From UBA7672 sp031419455 (GTDB lineage Bacteria; Pseudomonadota; Alphaproteobacteria; Caulobacterales; Hyphomonadaceae): 18,388 nucleotides of DNA. A program made the position numbers and the translations under genes. The stretch spans positions 1-18,388 of the forward strand of contig JANOKS010000114.1 of NCBI GenBank assembly GCA_031419455.1, read 5' to 3'. This document shows, piece by piece, positions 6,905-14,097 of this stretch. Numbering within the stretch: the first letter of the stretch is position 1; each line of letters starts with the position of its first letter. The notes under the pieces are model-generated. The model did not search any database and was not told where the DNA came from. It saw only the letters and a list, made by a program, of their open reading frames with translations.

Positions 6905-7624
6905 TTACGGTGGGTCATCCAGGGGAATTTCGGGCGGTCCGGCCGGTGGTGTCTGGACCAGTGGGGCATCGTCAGTTGCTCTCGCATCGGCCGGAGTCAT
7001 GACCGGCGCGGGGATTTCCGACCATGGCGGCGGAGGCTTGTCGCCAACACTCAGCACCTGCCGCACCGAATACGCCCCGCCGAGCTGATTGGCCGAATAT
7101 CCCGTGGCTTCATCCAGCGGGTACTCCTGACCGAGCAGCAATGTCACGCGTGGATCGATCTGTTCGCCATGACAGGCGAGGCACTCCTCGGTCATCAGGA
7201 TGGGGCGCATCCAGCGAAAGACCTTCTCCTCGCCCTCCTGCCGGATTTCCGCGACATCCAGCGTCTCAGGGTCGATGCCGGTGTCGAGCATGAAGCTCAT
7301 CTGTTCCATCTGCTGGCGTTCCCAGTCATCCGGCGCATTGGCGGGATTGCGCACGCCAAGCGCGGTGCGGCTGAACTCCACCATCGCATCATTGCTGATC
7401 CCACGGCCCCAATCTGGGACGTGGTCGGCATAGGCGAGCCAGACGGCGACCGGGTCCTCGTCACGCTGCAGCCGGGTGATGATCTCGCGCGCCATGCGCT
7501 GGTCAAACTGCAGCGCCGCCTGCCGCGCCGTGCGAATGCTCGCGGCGTCAGCCTGTTCGCCGCGTGGCGCGCAGCCGGACGCAAGCAGCGCGATGCAGGC
7601 CATGGTTAGCTTATGACGGCGCAA
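6905..7624 (-). CDS. c-type heme lipoprotein, DUF3365/Tll0287-like
   Basis: The product (239 residues from the TTG start) has a lipoprotein signal peptide, RRHK followed by a hydrophobic stretch, and lipobox ASGC (Cys18). The mature part follows the DUF3365 pattern: ISNDAMVEFSRTALGVRNPANAPDDWE (75-101), the heme-attachment motif CLACHG (148-153, His152 as axial ligand), and YPLDEATGYSANQLGGAYSV (168-187). The C-terminal 40 residues are Pro-rich. Such domains are periplasmic heme sensors or redox proteins. TTG 7624 is chosen because it gives the signal peptide a basic n-region, GAGG stands 5 nt before it, and it begins 7 nt after the inhibitor gene's stop; the ATG at 7603 would leave only MACIALLASGC. 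Position just before the alternative oxidase suggests a redox or gas-sensing partner, but that is inference. Confidence 0.85.
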   Translation of the reverse strand: MRRHKLTMACIALLASGCAPRGEQADAASIRTARQAALQFDQRMAREIITRLQRDEDPVAVWLAYADHVPDWGRGISNDAMVEFSRTALGVRNPANAPDDWERQQMEQMSFMLDTGIDPETLDVAEIRQEGEEKVFRWMRPILMTEECLACHGEQIDPRVTLLLGQEYPLDEATGYSANQLGGAYSVRQVLSVGDKPPPPWSEIPAPVMTPADARATDDAPLVQTPPAGPPEIPLDDPP

Positions 7625-7631
7625 GCGCGCC

Positions 7632-8339
7632 TCAGCTGGCCTTGAGTGTGAACTTGAAGGTCGACGAATCGGGTTCGGCCGCAGTCTCCCACGGCCGGCG
7701 CTGGGCCAGCGTGATCTCGCCTTCGCCCGCCGCCACAGCCTCGAACACGACGACTTCCCAGTGATTGCCGCCAGCAAAGCCCGGCAGGAACTGCGATGTC
7801 GTCGTCGATCCGCCCGGGCCATCGGTTGCCTTCACCCAGGCCGGCGGCGCCGATGCGCCCCAGACATAACCAGCCGTCGGCACGCCGGAGAGGGCAACCG
7901 CCACCTTCTCCCCGACCTTCACGTCGAAGGACTTGCCCGCGTCTTCGCTCGTCAGCGTGCGCGCCACACCGTCCATCTTCGGCGGGGGCAGGGAACGCGG
8001 CTCGAATGTGCAGGTCCGGGTTGCGCCCTCCGAAATCCACGTCGCGCCGGGACCGTCGAGCATCAGAGAGACCTTGTCATTCTTCCAGGTCATGGCCGTT
8101 GTCGCAGCCTCGTCCGGCGCAAGGCTCACGGCTGTCCCGCCATCTACACGGGCGAGCGTCTCGCCGTCACCGTGATGGAAGACCACATCCAGCTTGGCGC
8201 CGCCGTCGCAGGCGAAGTTCGCCGCATAGTCGAAGCGGGCGTCTTCAACAGGCTTCACGTCGCCTCCGTCCGTCGCCGTCTGCCCTGCGCATGCTGCCAG
8301 GCCAAGCCCGGCCGCAACCGCTATCGACGTCAATCTCAT
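7632..8339 (-). CDS. Dual-inhibitor lipoprotein: MliC-like lysozyme inhibitor plus I42/chagasin-like protease inhibitor
   Basis: From ATG 8339 the protein has 235 residues, with a lipoprotein signal and lipobox LAAC (Cys17). Residues about 38-113 resemble MliC (PF09864-type): FACDGGAKLDVVF (42-54), ARVDGGTAVSLAP, the TWKNDKVSLMLDGPGATW stretch and RTC at 108-110, with Cys44 and Cys110 placed to form the domain disulfide. Residues about 128-233 match the I42 (chagasin/amoebiasin) family: GVPTAGYVW (152-160, in the place of NPTTGY), GFAGGNHWEV (187-196) and RRPWE (214-218), the three loops that enter a cysteine protease active site. Both assignments are from sequence pattern only. GAGGGG stands 9 nt upstream of the ATG. 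A start at 8411 would put unconserved residues before the signal peptide. Likely first gene of the leftward run with the heme lipoprotein and AOX. Confidence 0.82.
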   Translation of the reverse strand: MRLTSIAVAAGLGLAACAGQTATDGGDVKPVEDARFDYAANFACDGGAKLDVVFHHGDGETLARVDGGTAVSLAPDEAATTAMTWKNDKVSLMLDGPGATWISEGATRTCTFEPRSLPPPKMDGVARTLTSEDAGKSFDVKVGEKVAVALSGVPTAGYVWGASAPPAWVKATDGPGGSTTTSQFLPGFAGGNHWEVVVFEAVAAGEGEITLAQRRPWETAAEPDSSTFKFTLKAS

Positions 8340-8358
8340 GCTTCCAGTCCCCTCGTCA

Positions 8359-8372
8359 CCCAAGGCCTTGGG
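8359..8372. repeat. 14-bp perfect palindrome upstream of the dual-inhibitor gene
   Basis: CCCAAGGCCTTGGG reads identically on both strands and begins 20 bp upstream of the inhibitor ATG, in the 177-bp region shared with the divergent membrane-protein gene. It could be an operator half-turn or a transcript hairpin, but a palindrome of this length is expected about once per window by chance. Confidence 0.3.
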
Positions 8373-8516
8373 CAATGGCGGCACACTCCGCCCCGACAAG
8401 TGGGGTTGCAACCGGATTCGCCAGTCCGGGCTAGATTTTTGCGGCGCTGCCTGCCCTGCCGAATCCCTCTAGACCCTGACACAAAGCCCGAGAATACGGG
8501 GACCGGAGACGCACCA

Positions 8517-8936
8517 ATGGCAGATTTCACGTCAATCATGCTTGCGGTGGCAGCCCTTGGCGCAGGCGGCGCAGCCTCCTCCGGCTGGACGGCGGCTGTC
8601 GTCGTTCCCAACACGCACTTTGATGGCCTCGACGCCGGCCGCGCCGACCGGATGATCCGCCGGGTGATTACTGCCACGGCAGGCTTCCAAGCCTTGCTGC
8701 TTGGCGTCGCCGCCGGCGCAGCCTTGCTTGGCGGCGCGCGCGCGGCGGCCATCGTCTCGGCCATCTGCGCCGTCGGTTTCCTGTCGAATGTCTGGACGCT
8801 CGCGCCGCGCAAGGACAAGGCGGCGCCTGGCGTCAGGAAGCGCACGTCCACGCAACGCGCGGTCGCCGTGGCGCTCACGCTCCTCATGACCGTTGCAGCC
8901 CTTACCGCCGCTATGCTGGCGGCCTTCGGCGTCTGA
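8517..8936 (+). CDS. Small four-helix inner-membrane protein of unknown function
   Basis: The 139-residue product starts at ATG 8517, with GGAG (8505-8508) 8 nt upstream; the open frame further left is a shadow of the inhibitor gene. Hydrophobic segments at about 5-30, 50-72, 76-95 and 114-137 predict four transmembrane helices. The loop after helix 1, PNTHFDGLDAGRADRMIRR (31-49), is polar and basic, and the loop before helix 4 (98-114) is strongly basic, suggesting both may face the cytoplasm. The composition is Ala/Gly-rich. I do not recognise a family. It is divergent from the inhibitor gene and convergent with the small lipoprotein gene 4 bp away. Confidence 0.8.
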   Translation: MADFTSIMLAVAALGAGGAASSGWTAAVVVPNTHFDGLDAGRADRMIRRVITATAGFQALLLGVAAGAALLGGARAAAIVSAICAVGFLSNVWTLAPRKDKAAPGVRKRTSTQRAVAVALTLLMTVAALTAAMLAAFGV

Positions 8937-8940
8937 GCCT

Positions 8941-9249
8941 CTAGGCAGCGCAGCTCAGCTGGGCCTGCGCGACTGGCGTTCCGAGCGTCGCATCGTTGGC
9001 GATCTCGTTTGGCACAAAGCCAGAGAACCGGCGGTTTTCGTCGATCGCCTTCGCGACCCGGGCGAATTGCTCCGGCGCGAGGCTGGTTTCCAGCGCGTCG
9101 GTGAAGCACGAGCAGTTCAGCGAAGAGGCCGCCTTCTCGCCGCACAGCGTCGCAAGCTGGTCTTTCCCGACAGCGGCCTCGCCGCTGCAGGCAGTCAGAA
9201 TCCCCAGTACGGATACAAGGGATGCGACAAGTGAAACTGAGCGTTTCAT
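8941..9249 (-). CDS. Small Cys-rich lipoprotein, unknown function
   Basis: The 102-residue product starts at ATG 9249 with an excellent ribosome binding site (AGAGGGAA, about 5 nt upstream). MKRSVSLVASLVSVLGILTAC is a lipoprotein signal with lipobox LTAC (Cys21). The mature part is predicted helical and has Cys at 36, 46, 48 and 100 in a C-x9-C-x-C pattern, with SFTDALE-like (CFTDALETSLAPEQFARVAKAIDE) amphipathic helices after the pair; in the oxidising periplasm two disulfides are possible. No enzyme motif is visible. A candidate promoter lies at 9295-9324. It is convergent with the membrane-protein gene to its left. Longer upstream frames are not supported by a start signal. Confidence 0.82.
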   Translation of the reverse strand: MKRSVSLVASLVSVLGILTACSGEAAVGKDQLATLCGEKAASSLNCSCFTDALETSLAPEQFARVAKAIDENRRFSGFVPNEIANDATLGTPVAQAQLSCAA

Positions 9250-9294
9250 CAATATTCCCTCTTGAGCTGCGGATCTTGTTTGTCCGCATGCCCA

Positions 9295-9324
9295 ATTGAG
9301 CGACCGCTCCTGCACAGTTGTCAA
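9295..9324 (-). promoter_or_regulatory. Candidate promoter of the small Cys-rich lipoprotein gene
   Basis: The minus strand has a perfect TTGACA (9319-9324), an 18-bp spacer and CTCAAT (9295-9300, 3/6). It would yield a leader of roughly 40 nt before the ATG at 9249. The rest of the 223-bp divergent region (9250-9472) shows no clear promoter for the rightward gene; only a 10-bp palindrome CCGATATCGG at 9435-9444 stands out there. Confidence 0.4.
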
Positions 9325-9472
9325 ACTGAGTTTGCTACCCGGCGACCCGCTCGAATACTTGCCGTGCACGGAATGCCGCAGGGGCCAATACTTGAATCCG
9401 TGATCGGCTCGCGCCAACCCGTAAACCGTGTATGCCGATATCGGGTAAGTCGGCTGTGGACGGAGCAGACGC

Positions 9473-9880
9473 ATGGACATCGCGATCCAGTCGTTCGTGA
9501 ACGGGTTTCCGGATTTCCTGCTGCATGGCGGCGTGACGCTCGCCCTGCTTATCGCGGGCTGCGTCGTCCACGTGATGCTGACGCCCATGAAAGAGATGCA
9601 GCTGATCCGGGCCGGCAATGTTTCCGCAGGCATCAGTGTCGGCGCGGTCATCGTCGGCCTGGCTGTTCCGATGTCGGCCTGCCTTGCGACGGCGGCGACC
9701 GTCTACGACATCCTGATCTGGGGGGTTGTCGCCATCCTCTTGCAATTGCTCGCGTTTCGGGTCGCCGACCTGGTGCTGCGCGATCTTCCCAAACGGATTG
9801 AACGGGATGAGGTTGGCGCCGCGCTCGTCCTCGCGGGCGTGAAAATCGCCGCTGCAATGGTCATGGCGGCGGCCTTGTGA
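9473..9880 (+). CDS. DUF350-family membrane protein
   Basis: The 135-residue product has four predicted transmembrane helices (about 13-36, 50-72, 78-98 and 113-134). The pattern matches DUF350 (YjfL-like): a first helix, then KEMQLIRAGNVSAGISVGAVIVGLAVPMS, where a conserved Glu/Asn motif normally precedes the second helix, then a helix starting YDILIWGVVAILLQLL. The cellular role of the family is not well established. ATG 9473 has CGGAG (9461-9465) 7 nt upstream. The gene is 43 bp before the serine-protease gene and in the same direction, so co-transcription is likely. Confidence 0.85.
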   Translation: MDIAIQSFVNGFPDFLLHGGVTLALLIAGCVVHVMLTPMKEMQLIRAGNVSAGISVGAVIVGLAVPMSACLATAATVYDILIWGVVAILLQLLAFRVADLVLRDLPKRIERDEVGAALVLAGVKIAAAMVMAAAL

Positions 9881-9923
9881 GTTGCCCCTCGCGAACGAAT
9901 ATTAGAGGCTCGCGGAGACGGGC

Positions 9924-10805
9924 ATGAGAATTCCCGACTGGGTCGTCTATGCGGTCGTGCTGGCCGTGATCGTCGGGACGCTGTTTTCCAGCGGCGCGGG
10001 CGACAATGATCCTTTCCGCGTTCCCGACGAAGAGGCGCGATCCGACGTTCCCGCGCCTAGCATCGACATGCGGGAGTTACCGGCGCCGAGTTCCGAGGCC
10101 GGTCCCGTCCTTCCGGACTCCCATCAGTTCGATGAGCGCGTGCTGGTCCAGGTCGGCGATGCCGAGGACGGCATCGGCACGGCGTTCGCCATCAACGAGG
10201 CCGGCGCCTGGCTCACTGCGCGCCACGTCGTCGATGGCTGCACGCGTGTCGGCCTGGCAGTTGGCAACGGACGCATGGTCCGGGTCGATGAAGTTCACAC
10301 GTCCGAGGACAGCGATCTCGCCCTGCTGGTCACGGACCGCGCGCCCGTCGCGCTCCAGCTCGACCTCAATCGCGAACTCCGTGTCGGCGAGCCAGGCTAT
10401 CATGTCGGCTTCCCGCAGGGGATGTCAGGCGAGGCCGTGTCGGTTCTCGAATCCCGCTCCAACCTCGTCACGCGCGGTCGCTATGCGATGGAAGAGCCGG
10501 TGCTTGCCTGGGCCGAACAGGAGCGCACCGACGGCATTGAGGGCACGCTCTCGGGCATGAGCGGCGGCCCTGTGTTTGACCGCGACGGCGCCGTGATCGG
10601 CGTCACCGTCGCCGAAAGTCCGCGCCGTGGCCGGATCTATTCCGCCTCGCCCGACTCCATCCGCAGCTTCCTTGACGGGCAGGGCCTGGTGGCGCCGGGC
10701 GGCGATGCGCGGCCGATTTCCGCAACCTCCTATGCAGCCGAGGCAGATCGGCTTAGGGACTCGCGCGCCGTCGTCAAAGTCCTCTGCCGTGTGAACACGC
10801 CCTGA
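9924..10805 (+). CDS. Membrane-anchored trypsin-like serine protease
   Basis: The 293-residue protein has one N-terminal membrane helix (about 7-22) as signal anchor, a Pro/acid-rich linker (28-66), then a chymotrypsin-fold domain in the periplasm. The catalytic triad reads His101 in TARHVVDGC, Asp131 in DSDLALLV and Ser213 in GMSGGPVFD. There is no PDZ domain, unlike DegP/HtrA. Cys106 and Cys288 are the only cysteines in the mature part and could form a disulfide closing the C-terminal tail (DRLRDSRAVVKVLCRV), a segment that looks conserved in related alphaproteobacterial proteases. The TGA overlaps the pyrF ATG by one base (TGATG at 10803-10807), so translation is coupled. Substrate unknown. 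The role of DUF350 next to it is unknown. Confidence 0.88.
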   Translation: MRIPDWVVYAVVLAVIVGTLFSSGAGDNDPFRVPDEEARSDVPAPSIDMRELPAPSSEAGPVLPDSHQFDERVLVQVGDAEDGIGTAFAINEAGAWLTARHVVDGCTRVGLAVGNGRMVRVDEVHTSEDSDLALLVTDRAPVALQLDLNRELRVGEPGYHVGFPQGMSGEAVSVLESRSNLVTRGRYAMEEPVLAWAEQERTDGIEGTLSGMSGGPVFDRDGAVIGVTVAESPRRGRIYSASPDSIRSFLDGQGLVAPGGDARPISATSYAAEADRLRDSRAVVKVLCRVNTP

Positions 10806-11698
10806 TGCCAGGTACCCACGACGTCTTCGCTGATCGCCTGATGGACGGGGTGCGCCGCCTCGGGCCCCTTTGCGTGGGCATCGACCCTCATCCCGCACTT
10901 CTGCCGCCGCTGTTCGGATCACCCGGCCCTGAAGCGGCTGCGCGGTGGGGCGCAGCCCTGGTCGAGCGCAGCGCCGGCAAGGTCGCGGTCGTGAAGCCGC
11001 AGGCCGGCCTCTTCGAGCGGTGGGGCGCAAAGGGCGTCGCGGCGTTGGAGACCGTCTGCGAGGCCGCAACGCGCTCTGGGCTGATCGTCATCCTCGACGC
11101 CAAGCGCGGCGACATCGGCACGACTGCTGAGGGCTATGCCGAGGGCTATCTCGGCGAAGCTGCATCTTGCCAGTGCGATGCGATCACAGTGAACCCCTAT
11201 ATGGGCGTCGACACGATCGAGCCGTTCGTTGAGGTCGCCGAGCGGACCGGCAAGGGCGTCGTCGTCCTCGCGCGGACGTCCAATCCCGGCTCTGCCGACT
11301 TCCAGGCAAAGCTGGTCGATGGCGAGCCCCTCTACCTCCACGTCGCCCGCGCGCTCCAGCCGCTGGTCCAGCGCCTGCGCGGCCGGCAGGGCTGGTCCGG
11401 CCTGATGATGGTCGCCGGCGCCACCGGTCCGGACGATGCCCGTCGCCTGCGCGCGGCTGCAGGCGACGCCCTCTTCCTGGTGCCGGGCTATGGCGCGCAG
11501 GGCGCCGGCGCACGCGACGCCGTGGCTGGCTTTGTCAGGCGCGGCAAGCGGCTCGAAGGCGGGGTCGTTAACGCATCCCGCTCCGTCGCGTCTCCAGCCG
11601 GTTCGCTGGAGGCGGCAACGTCAGGCGAATGGGAAAAGCGGATCGACGACGCTCTGGCTGCAGCGCAGGCTGACCTTCTCGCCGCTACAGGCGGCTGA
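10805..11698 (+). CDS. pyrF: Orotidine 5'-phosphate decarboxylase, type 2
   Basis: PyrF decarboxylates OMP to UMP, the last step of de novo pyrimidine synthesis. The 297-residue product is of the longer type-2 form. It shows CVGIDPHPALL (23-33), VAVVKPQAGLFERWG (60-74, with the catalytic Lys64), LDAKRGDIGTTAEGYAEGY (97-115) with the signature Asp98-Lys100-Asp103 group, AITVNPYMGVDTIEPF, GVVVLARTSNPGS, and the phosphate-binding VPGYGAQG and NASRSV segments. It begins inside the protease stop codon and has no separate promoter, so it depends on the upstream transcript. The following 90-bp gap (11699-11788) holds no clear terminator. Confidence 0.96.
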   Translation: MPGTHDVFADRLMDGVRRLGPLCVGIDPHPALLPPLFGSPGPEAAARWGAALVERSAGKVAVVKPQAGLFERWGAKGVAALETVCEAATRSGLIVILDAKRGDIGTTAEGYAEGYLGEAASCQCDAITVNPYMGVDTIEPFVEVAERTGKGVVVLARTSNPGSADFQAKLVDGEPLYLHVARALQPLVQRLRGRQGWSGLMMVAGATGPDDARRLRAAAGDALFLVPGYGAQGAGARDAVAGFVRRGKRLEGGVVNASRSVASPAGSLEAATSGEWEKRIDDALAAAQADLLAATGG

Positions 11699-11788
11699 AC
11701 GCCCTCGCTTTAGCCCAATGTTCAAAGCCCCTGCGCGAAGCCTTTACCTATCTGTGTCAAGGCTATCTGGTTCTGCCAGGGGAAAACC

Positions 11789-13315
11789 ATGCGCGCCGAA
11801 GAGGCCCGGAAATCGGCAGTCGTGAAGCAGCTTCGCAAGACCGCGGTCATGACCGCGATCATTCTCGCGGTCGTACTGCCGTTCGACTACCTGTTCGCTG
11901 GCATCCTGTTCCGTGACCCCGGCGCCACCTATTCGGCTACGCTGACGATCGTGATCACGCTGCTGGTCGCGCCGCCGTTCTCGTTCTTCCTGATCCGCCA
12001 GGGGTCACAACTCGAGGCGGCCCAGGCCTCGCTGGCGGAGGAGCGCGCCCGCCGCCTGGCCGAAGTGGAAGCCGCGCGTGACGCGGCCGAGGCTGCCACC
12101 AAGGTAAAAAGCGAATTTCTCGCCAACATGAGCCACGAGATTCGCACGCCCCTCAACGGCGTGCTCGGCATGGCGCAAGCACTGGAATCCCGCCCGCTTG
12201 ATCCCGAAGCGCGCGAGATGGTCGCGACCATCCGGGAATCCGGCTCCAACCTGATGTCGATCCTCAACGACGTGCTGGACCTCTCGAAGATCGAGGCCGG
12301 CCGCCTCGACATCGCGCCGGTCGACTCCAGCCTGATCTACACGCTGCGTCAGGTGCACGCGCTCTTCTCGCCCGGGGCGCAGGAAAAGAATGTCGGTCTC
12401 ATTCTGTCCAGCGATCTCCCTGAGACGCAGCTGATGCGCTTCGACGCTGTGCGCGTGCGCCAGTGTGTCTCGAATCTCGTCTCCAACGCCGTCAAATTCA
12501 CGCGCGAAGGACAGGTGGAATTGAAGCTGGCCGCCGCGCTCGTGGACGCCGGCCGAACGCTCGTCACGATCGAGGTTTCTGACACCGGAATAGGCATGGA
12601 CGACGGGACGTGCGCTCGGCTGTTCGAGGCTTTCAGCCAGGCGGACGCATCGACCACCCGCAAATTCGGCGGCACGGGTCTCGGCCTTGCGATTTCACGC
12701 CAGCTCGCCCGCATGATGGGCGGCGACATCGTAGCCTACTCGCGCGCCGGCGAGGGCTCGGTCTTCGTGCTGACCTTCCTTGCCGATCCTGCGGTCGCCA
12801 CGCAGGAGCGCATGACGTCCGATCGTCCGGACGTCGGCAAGTCGGTTCACCTGCGCGGCGCGCGCGTGCTGCTCACAGACGACAACGCGATCAACCGCCA
12901 GGTCGTCCGGCTCTTCCTCCAGCCGCAGGGCGCCATCATCACCGAGGCCGCGAATGGCCGCGAAGCCCTCGATGCACTCGCGCGCGATGAGTTCGACCTT
13001 GTCCTCCTCGACGTGCACATGCCGGTCATGGACGGCGTTGAAACCATCCGCCGCATCCGCGAGGCGACGTCGCCCTGGCGCAGTCTTCCGGTGATTGCGC
13101 TGACTGCCGACGCCATGGCGGGCGACCGCGAGCGTCTGCTCGCCATCGGCATGTCGGGTTACGTGTCCAAGCCGATCGACCAGACCGAACTCCTGTCCGC
13201 CATCGCCGCGGTGCTTGGCGGCGCCGGTGCGCCAGCCGCGAAAAAGCCGGCGCCGGCTTCGACTGGCTTCGACCTCGGCGACATCCTCGCGGACCTCGAT
13301 CGCCTGACTGGCTGA
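11789..13315 (+). CDS. Hybrid histidine kinase with short membrane N-terminus
   Basis: The 508-residue protein has two membrane helices (about 20-41 and 49-70) joined by only about 8 residues, so there is almost no periplasmic sensor domain. A helical linker (72-108) leads to HisKA with the phospho-accepting His116 in FLANMSHEIRTPLNG, then HATPase_c with N-box QCVSNLVSNAVKF (225-237), G1 DTGIGM (265-270), F-box LFEAFSQAD and G2 GGTGLGLAIS (294-303). A receiver domain (355-475) has acidic pair Asp364/Asp365, phospho-acceptor Asp408, Thr439 and Lys461. No HPt domain is present, so a separate phosphotransfer partner or intramolecular phosphate drain is expected. Start ATG 11789 has AGGGG 6 nt upstream. 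No partner response regulator gene lies nearby. Confidence 0.93.
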   Translation: MRAEEARKSAVVKQLRKTAVMTAIILAVVLPFDYLFAGILFRDPGATYSATLTIVITLLVAPPFSFFLIRQGSQLEAAQASLAEERARRLAEVEAARDAAEAATKVKSEFLANMSHEIRTPLNGVLGMAQALESRPLDPEAREMVATIRESGSNLMSILNDVLDLSKIEAGRLDIAPVDSSLIYTLRQVHALFSPGAQEKNVGLILSSDLPETQLMRFDAVRVRQCVSNLVSNAVKFTREGQVELKLAAALVDAGRTLVTIEVSDTGIGMDDGTCARLFEAFSQADASTTRKFGGTGLGLAISRQLARMMGGDIVAYSRAGEGSVFVLTFLADPAVATQERMTSDRPDVGKSVHLRGARVLLTDDNAINRQVVRLFLQPQGAIITEAANGREALDALARDEFDLVLLDVHMPVMDGVETIRRIREATSPWRSLPVIALTADAMAGDRERLLAIGMSGYVSKPIDQTELLSAIAAVLGGAGAPAAKKPAPASTGFDLGDILADLDRLTG

Positions 13316-13368
13316 ACCGGGACTGGCCGGGTAGGGTAATTCGCCAGCCCTCCCGCTAGAATTGGCCG

Positions 13369-13986
13369 ATGACCAGAGGCCGTCCGCCGCATGACGACGT
13401 GCTCACCCCCGCCGAATGGCGCGTGGTGGAATTCGTTCGCCACGGCCTCACCAACCGCGACATCGCCGGGCGAACCGGGGTCAGCAGCGACGCGGTGAAA
13501 TTCCACGTCGCCAATGCGCTGGCCAAGCTCGGCTTCGACAGCCGCGCCGAGCTGCGCGCCTGGAGCGGCGTGCGACGCGACAGCAATCTTGCGAAACAGG
13601 AGACCGACATGCAGGCCGACATCGCCCTTGGCCCGGTGGGCCAGATCGCCCGCACCGTGAAGGACGTCGCCGCCGCCCGGCTTTGGTATGGCGAGGTGCT
13701 GGGGCTCCCGCATCTTTATTCGTTCGGCAATCTCGCCTTTTTCGATTGCGGCGGTGTCCGCCTCTTCCTGTCGGAGGGCGAGGGGACGCCATCGGAGTCC
13801 ATCCTCTATTTTCGTGTGCCCGACATTCTGGCGGCGCACCAATCGCTAAGCGCGCGCGGCGTCACCTTCACCCATGCGCCTCACATGATTCACCGTCACA
13901 CCGACGGCACAGAGGAGTGGATGGCTTTCTTCGCCGATGATGAAGGCCGTCCCCTCGCCATCATGGCGCAGGTGAAGGAGTCCTGA
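13369..13986 (+). CDS. LuxR-type HTH fused to VOC (glyoxalase/bleomycin-resistance) domain
   Basis: The 205-residue protein begins with a basic patch, then a LuxR-type DNA-binding domain at about 11-66 (LTPAEWRVVEFVRHGLTNRDIA, recognition-helix region GVSSDAVKFHVANALAKLG). A linker (67-84) leads to a VOC domain (about 88-203): VGQIARTVKDVAAARLWYGEVLGLP, LAFFDCGGVRLFLSEG, and the second half ILYFRVPDILAAHQSLSARGV with a His-rich loop (HMIHRHTDG) and FFADDEGRPLAIM. The VOC half could sense a small molecule or carry enzyme activity. In-frame ATG 13609 (residue 81) has AGGAG at 13598-13602, so a separate VOC product is possible. It lies 53 bp after the kinase gene. No metabolic partner identifies the ligand. 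Confidence 0.88.
   Translation: MTRGRPPHDDVLTPAEWRVVEFVRHGLTNRDIAGRTGVSSDAVKFHVANALAKLGFDSRAELRAWSGVRRDSNLAKQETDMQADIALGPVGQIARTVKDVAAARLWYGEVLGLPHLYSFGNLAFFDCGGVRLFLSEGEGTPSESILYFRVPDILAAHQSLSARGVTFTHAPHMIHRHTDGTEEWMAFFADDEGRPLAIMAQVKES
13598..13611 (+). promoter_or_regulatory. Internal ribosome binding site and start codon inside the HTH-VOC gene
   Basis: AGGAG (13598-13602), a 6-nt spacer and ATG (13609-13611) lie in frame inside the fused gene, exactly at the start of the VOC half. The upstream codons (AAACAGGAGACCGAC) could carry this by chance. If used, it would yield a 125-residue free VOC protein. Confidence 0.45.
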
Positions 13987-14097
13987 CCCTACGGCCAGCC
14001 TCAATCGCGACTGCGGCATGGCGGACAGGCTTTGCAAACGCCCCTCCGCATGCTGAAACGCTGGTATGTCCGGTGACAGGACGCGAGGGAGGTCTTT

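Noticed and set aside
8336..9295. A 319-residue minus-strand frame covering the small membrane-protein gene
   Set aside because: The plus-strand gene there has a good start, ribosome binding site and transmembrane pattern; the minus frame has none of these.
9354..9394. Direct repeat AATACTTG at 9354-9361 and 9387-9394, as paired regulator sites
   Set aside because: An 8-bp repeat in a 220-bp region is quite likely by chance and no symmetry or promoter link supports it.
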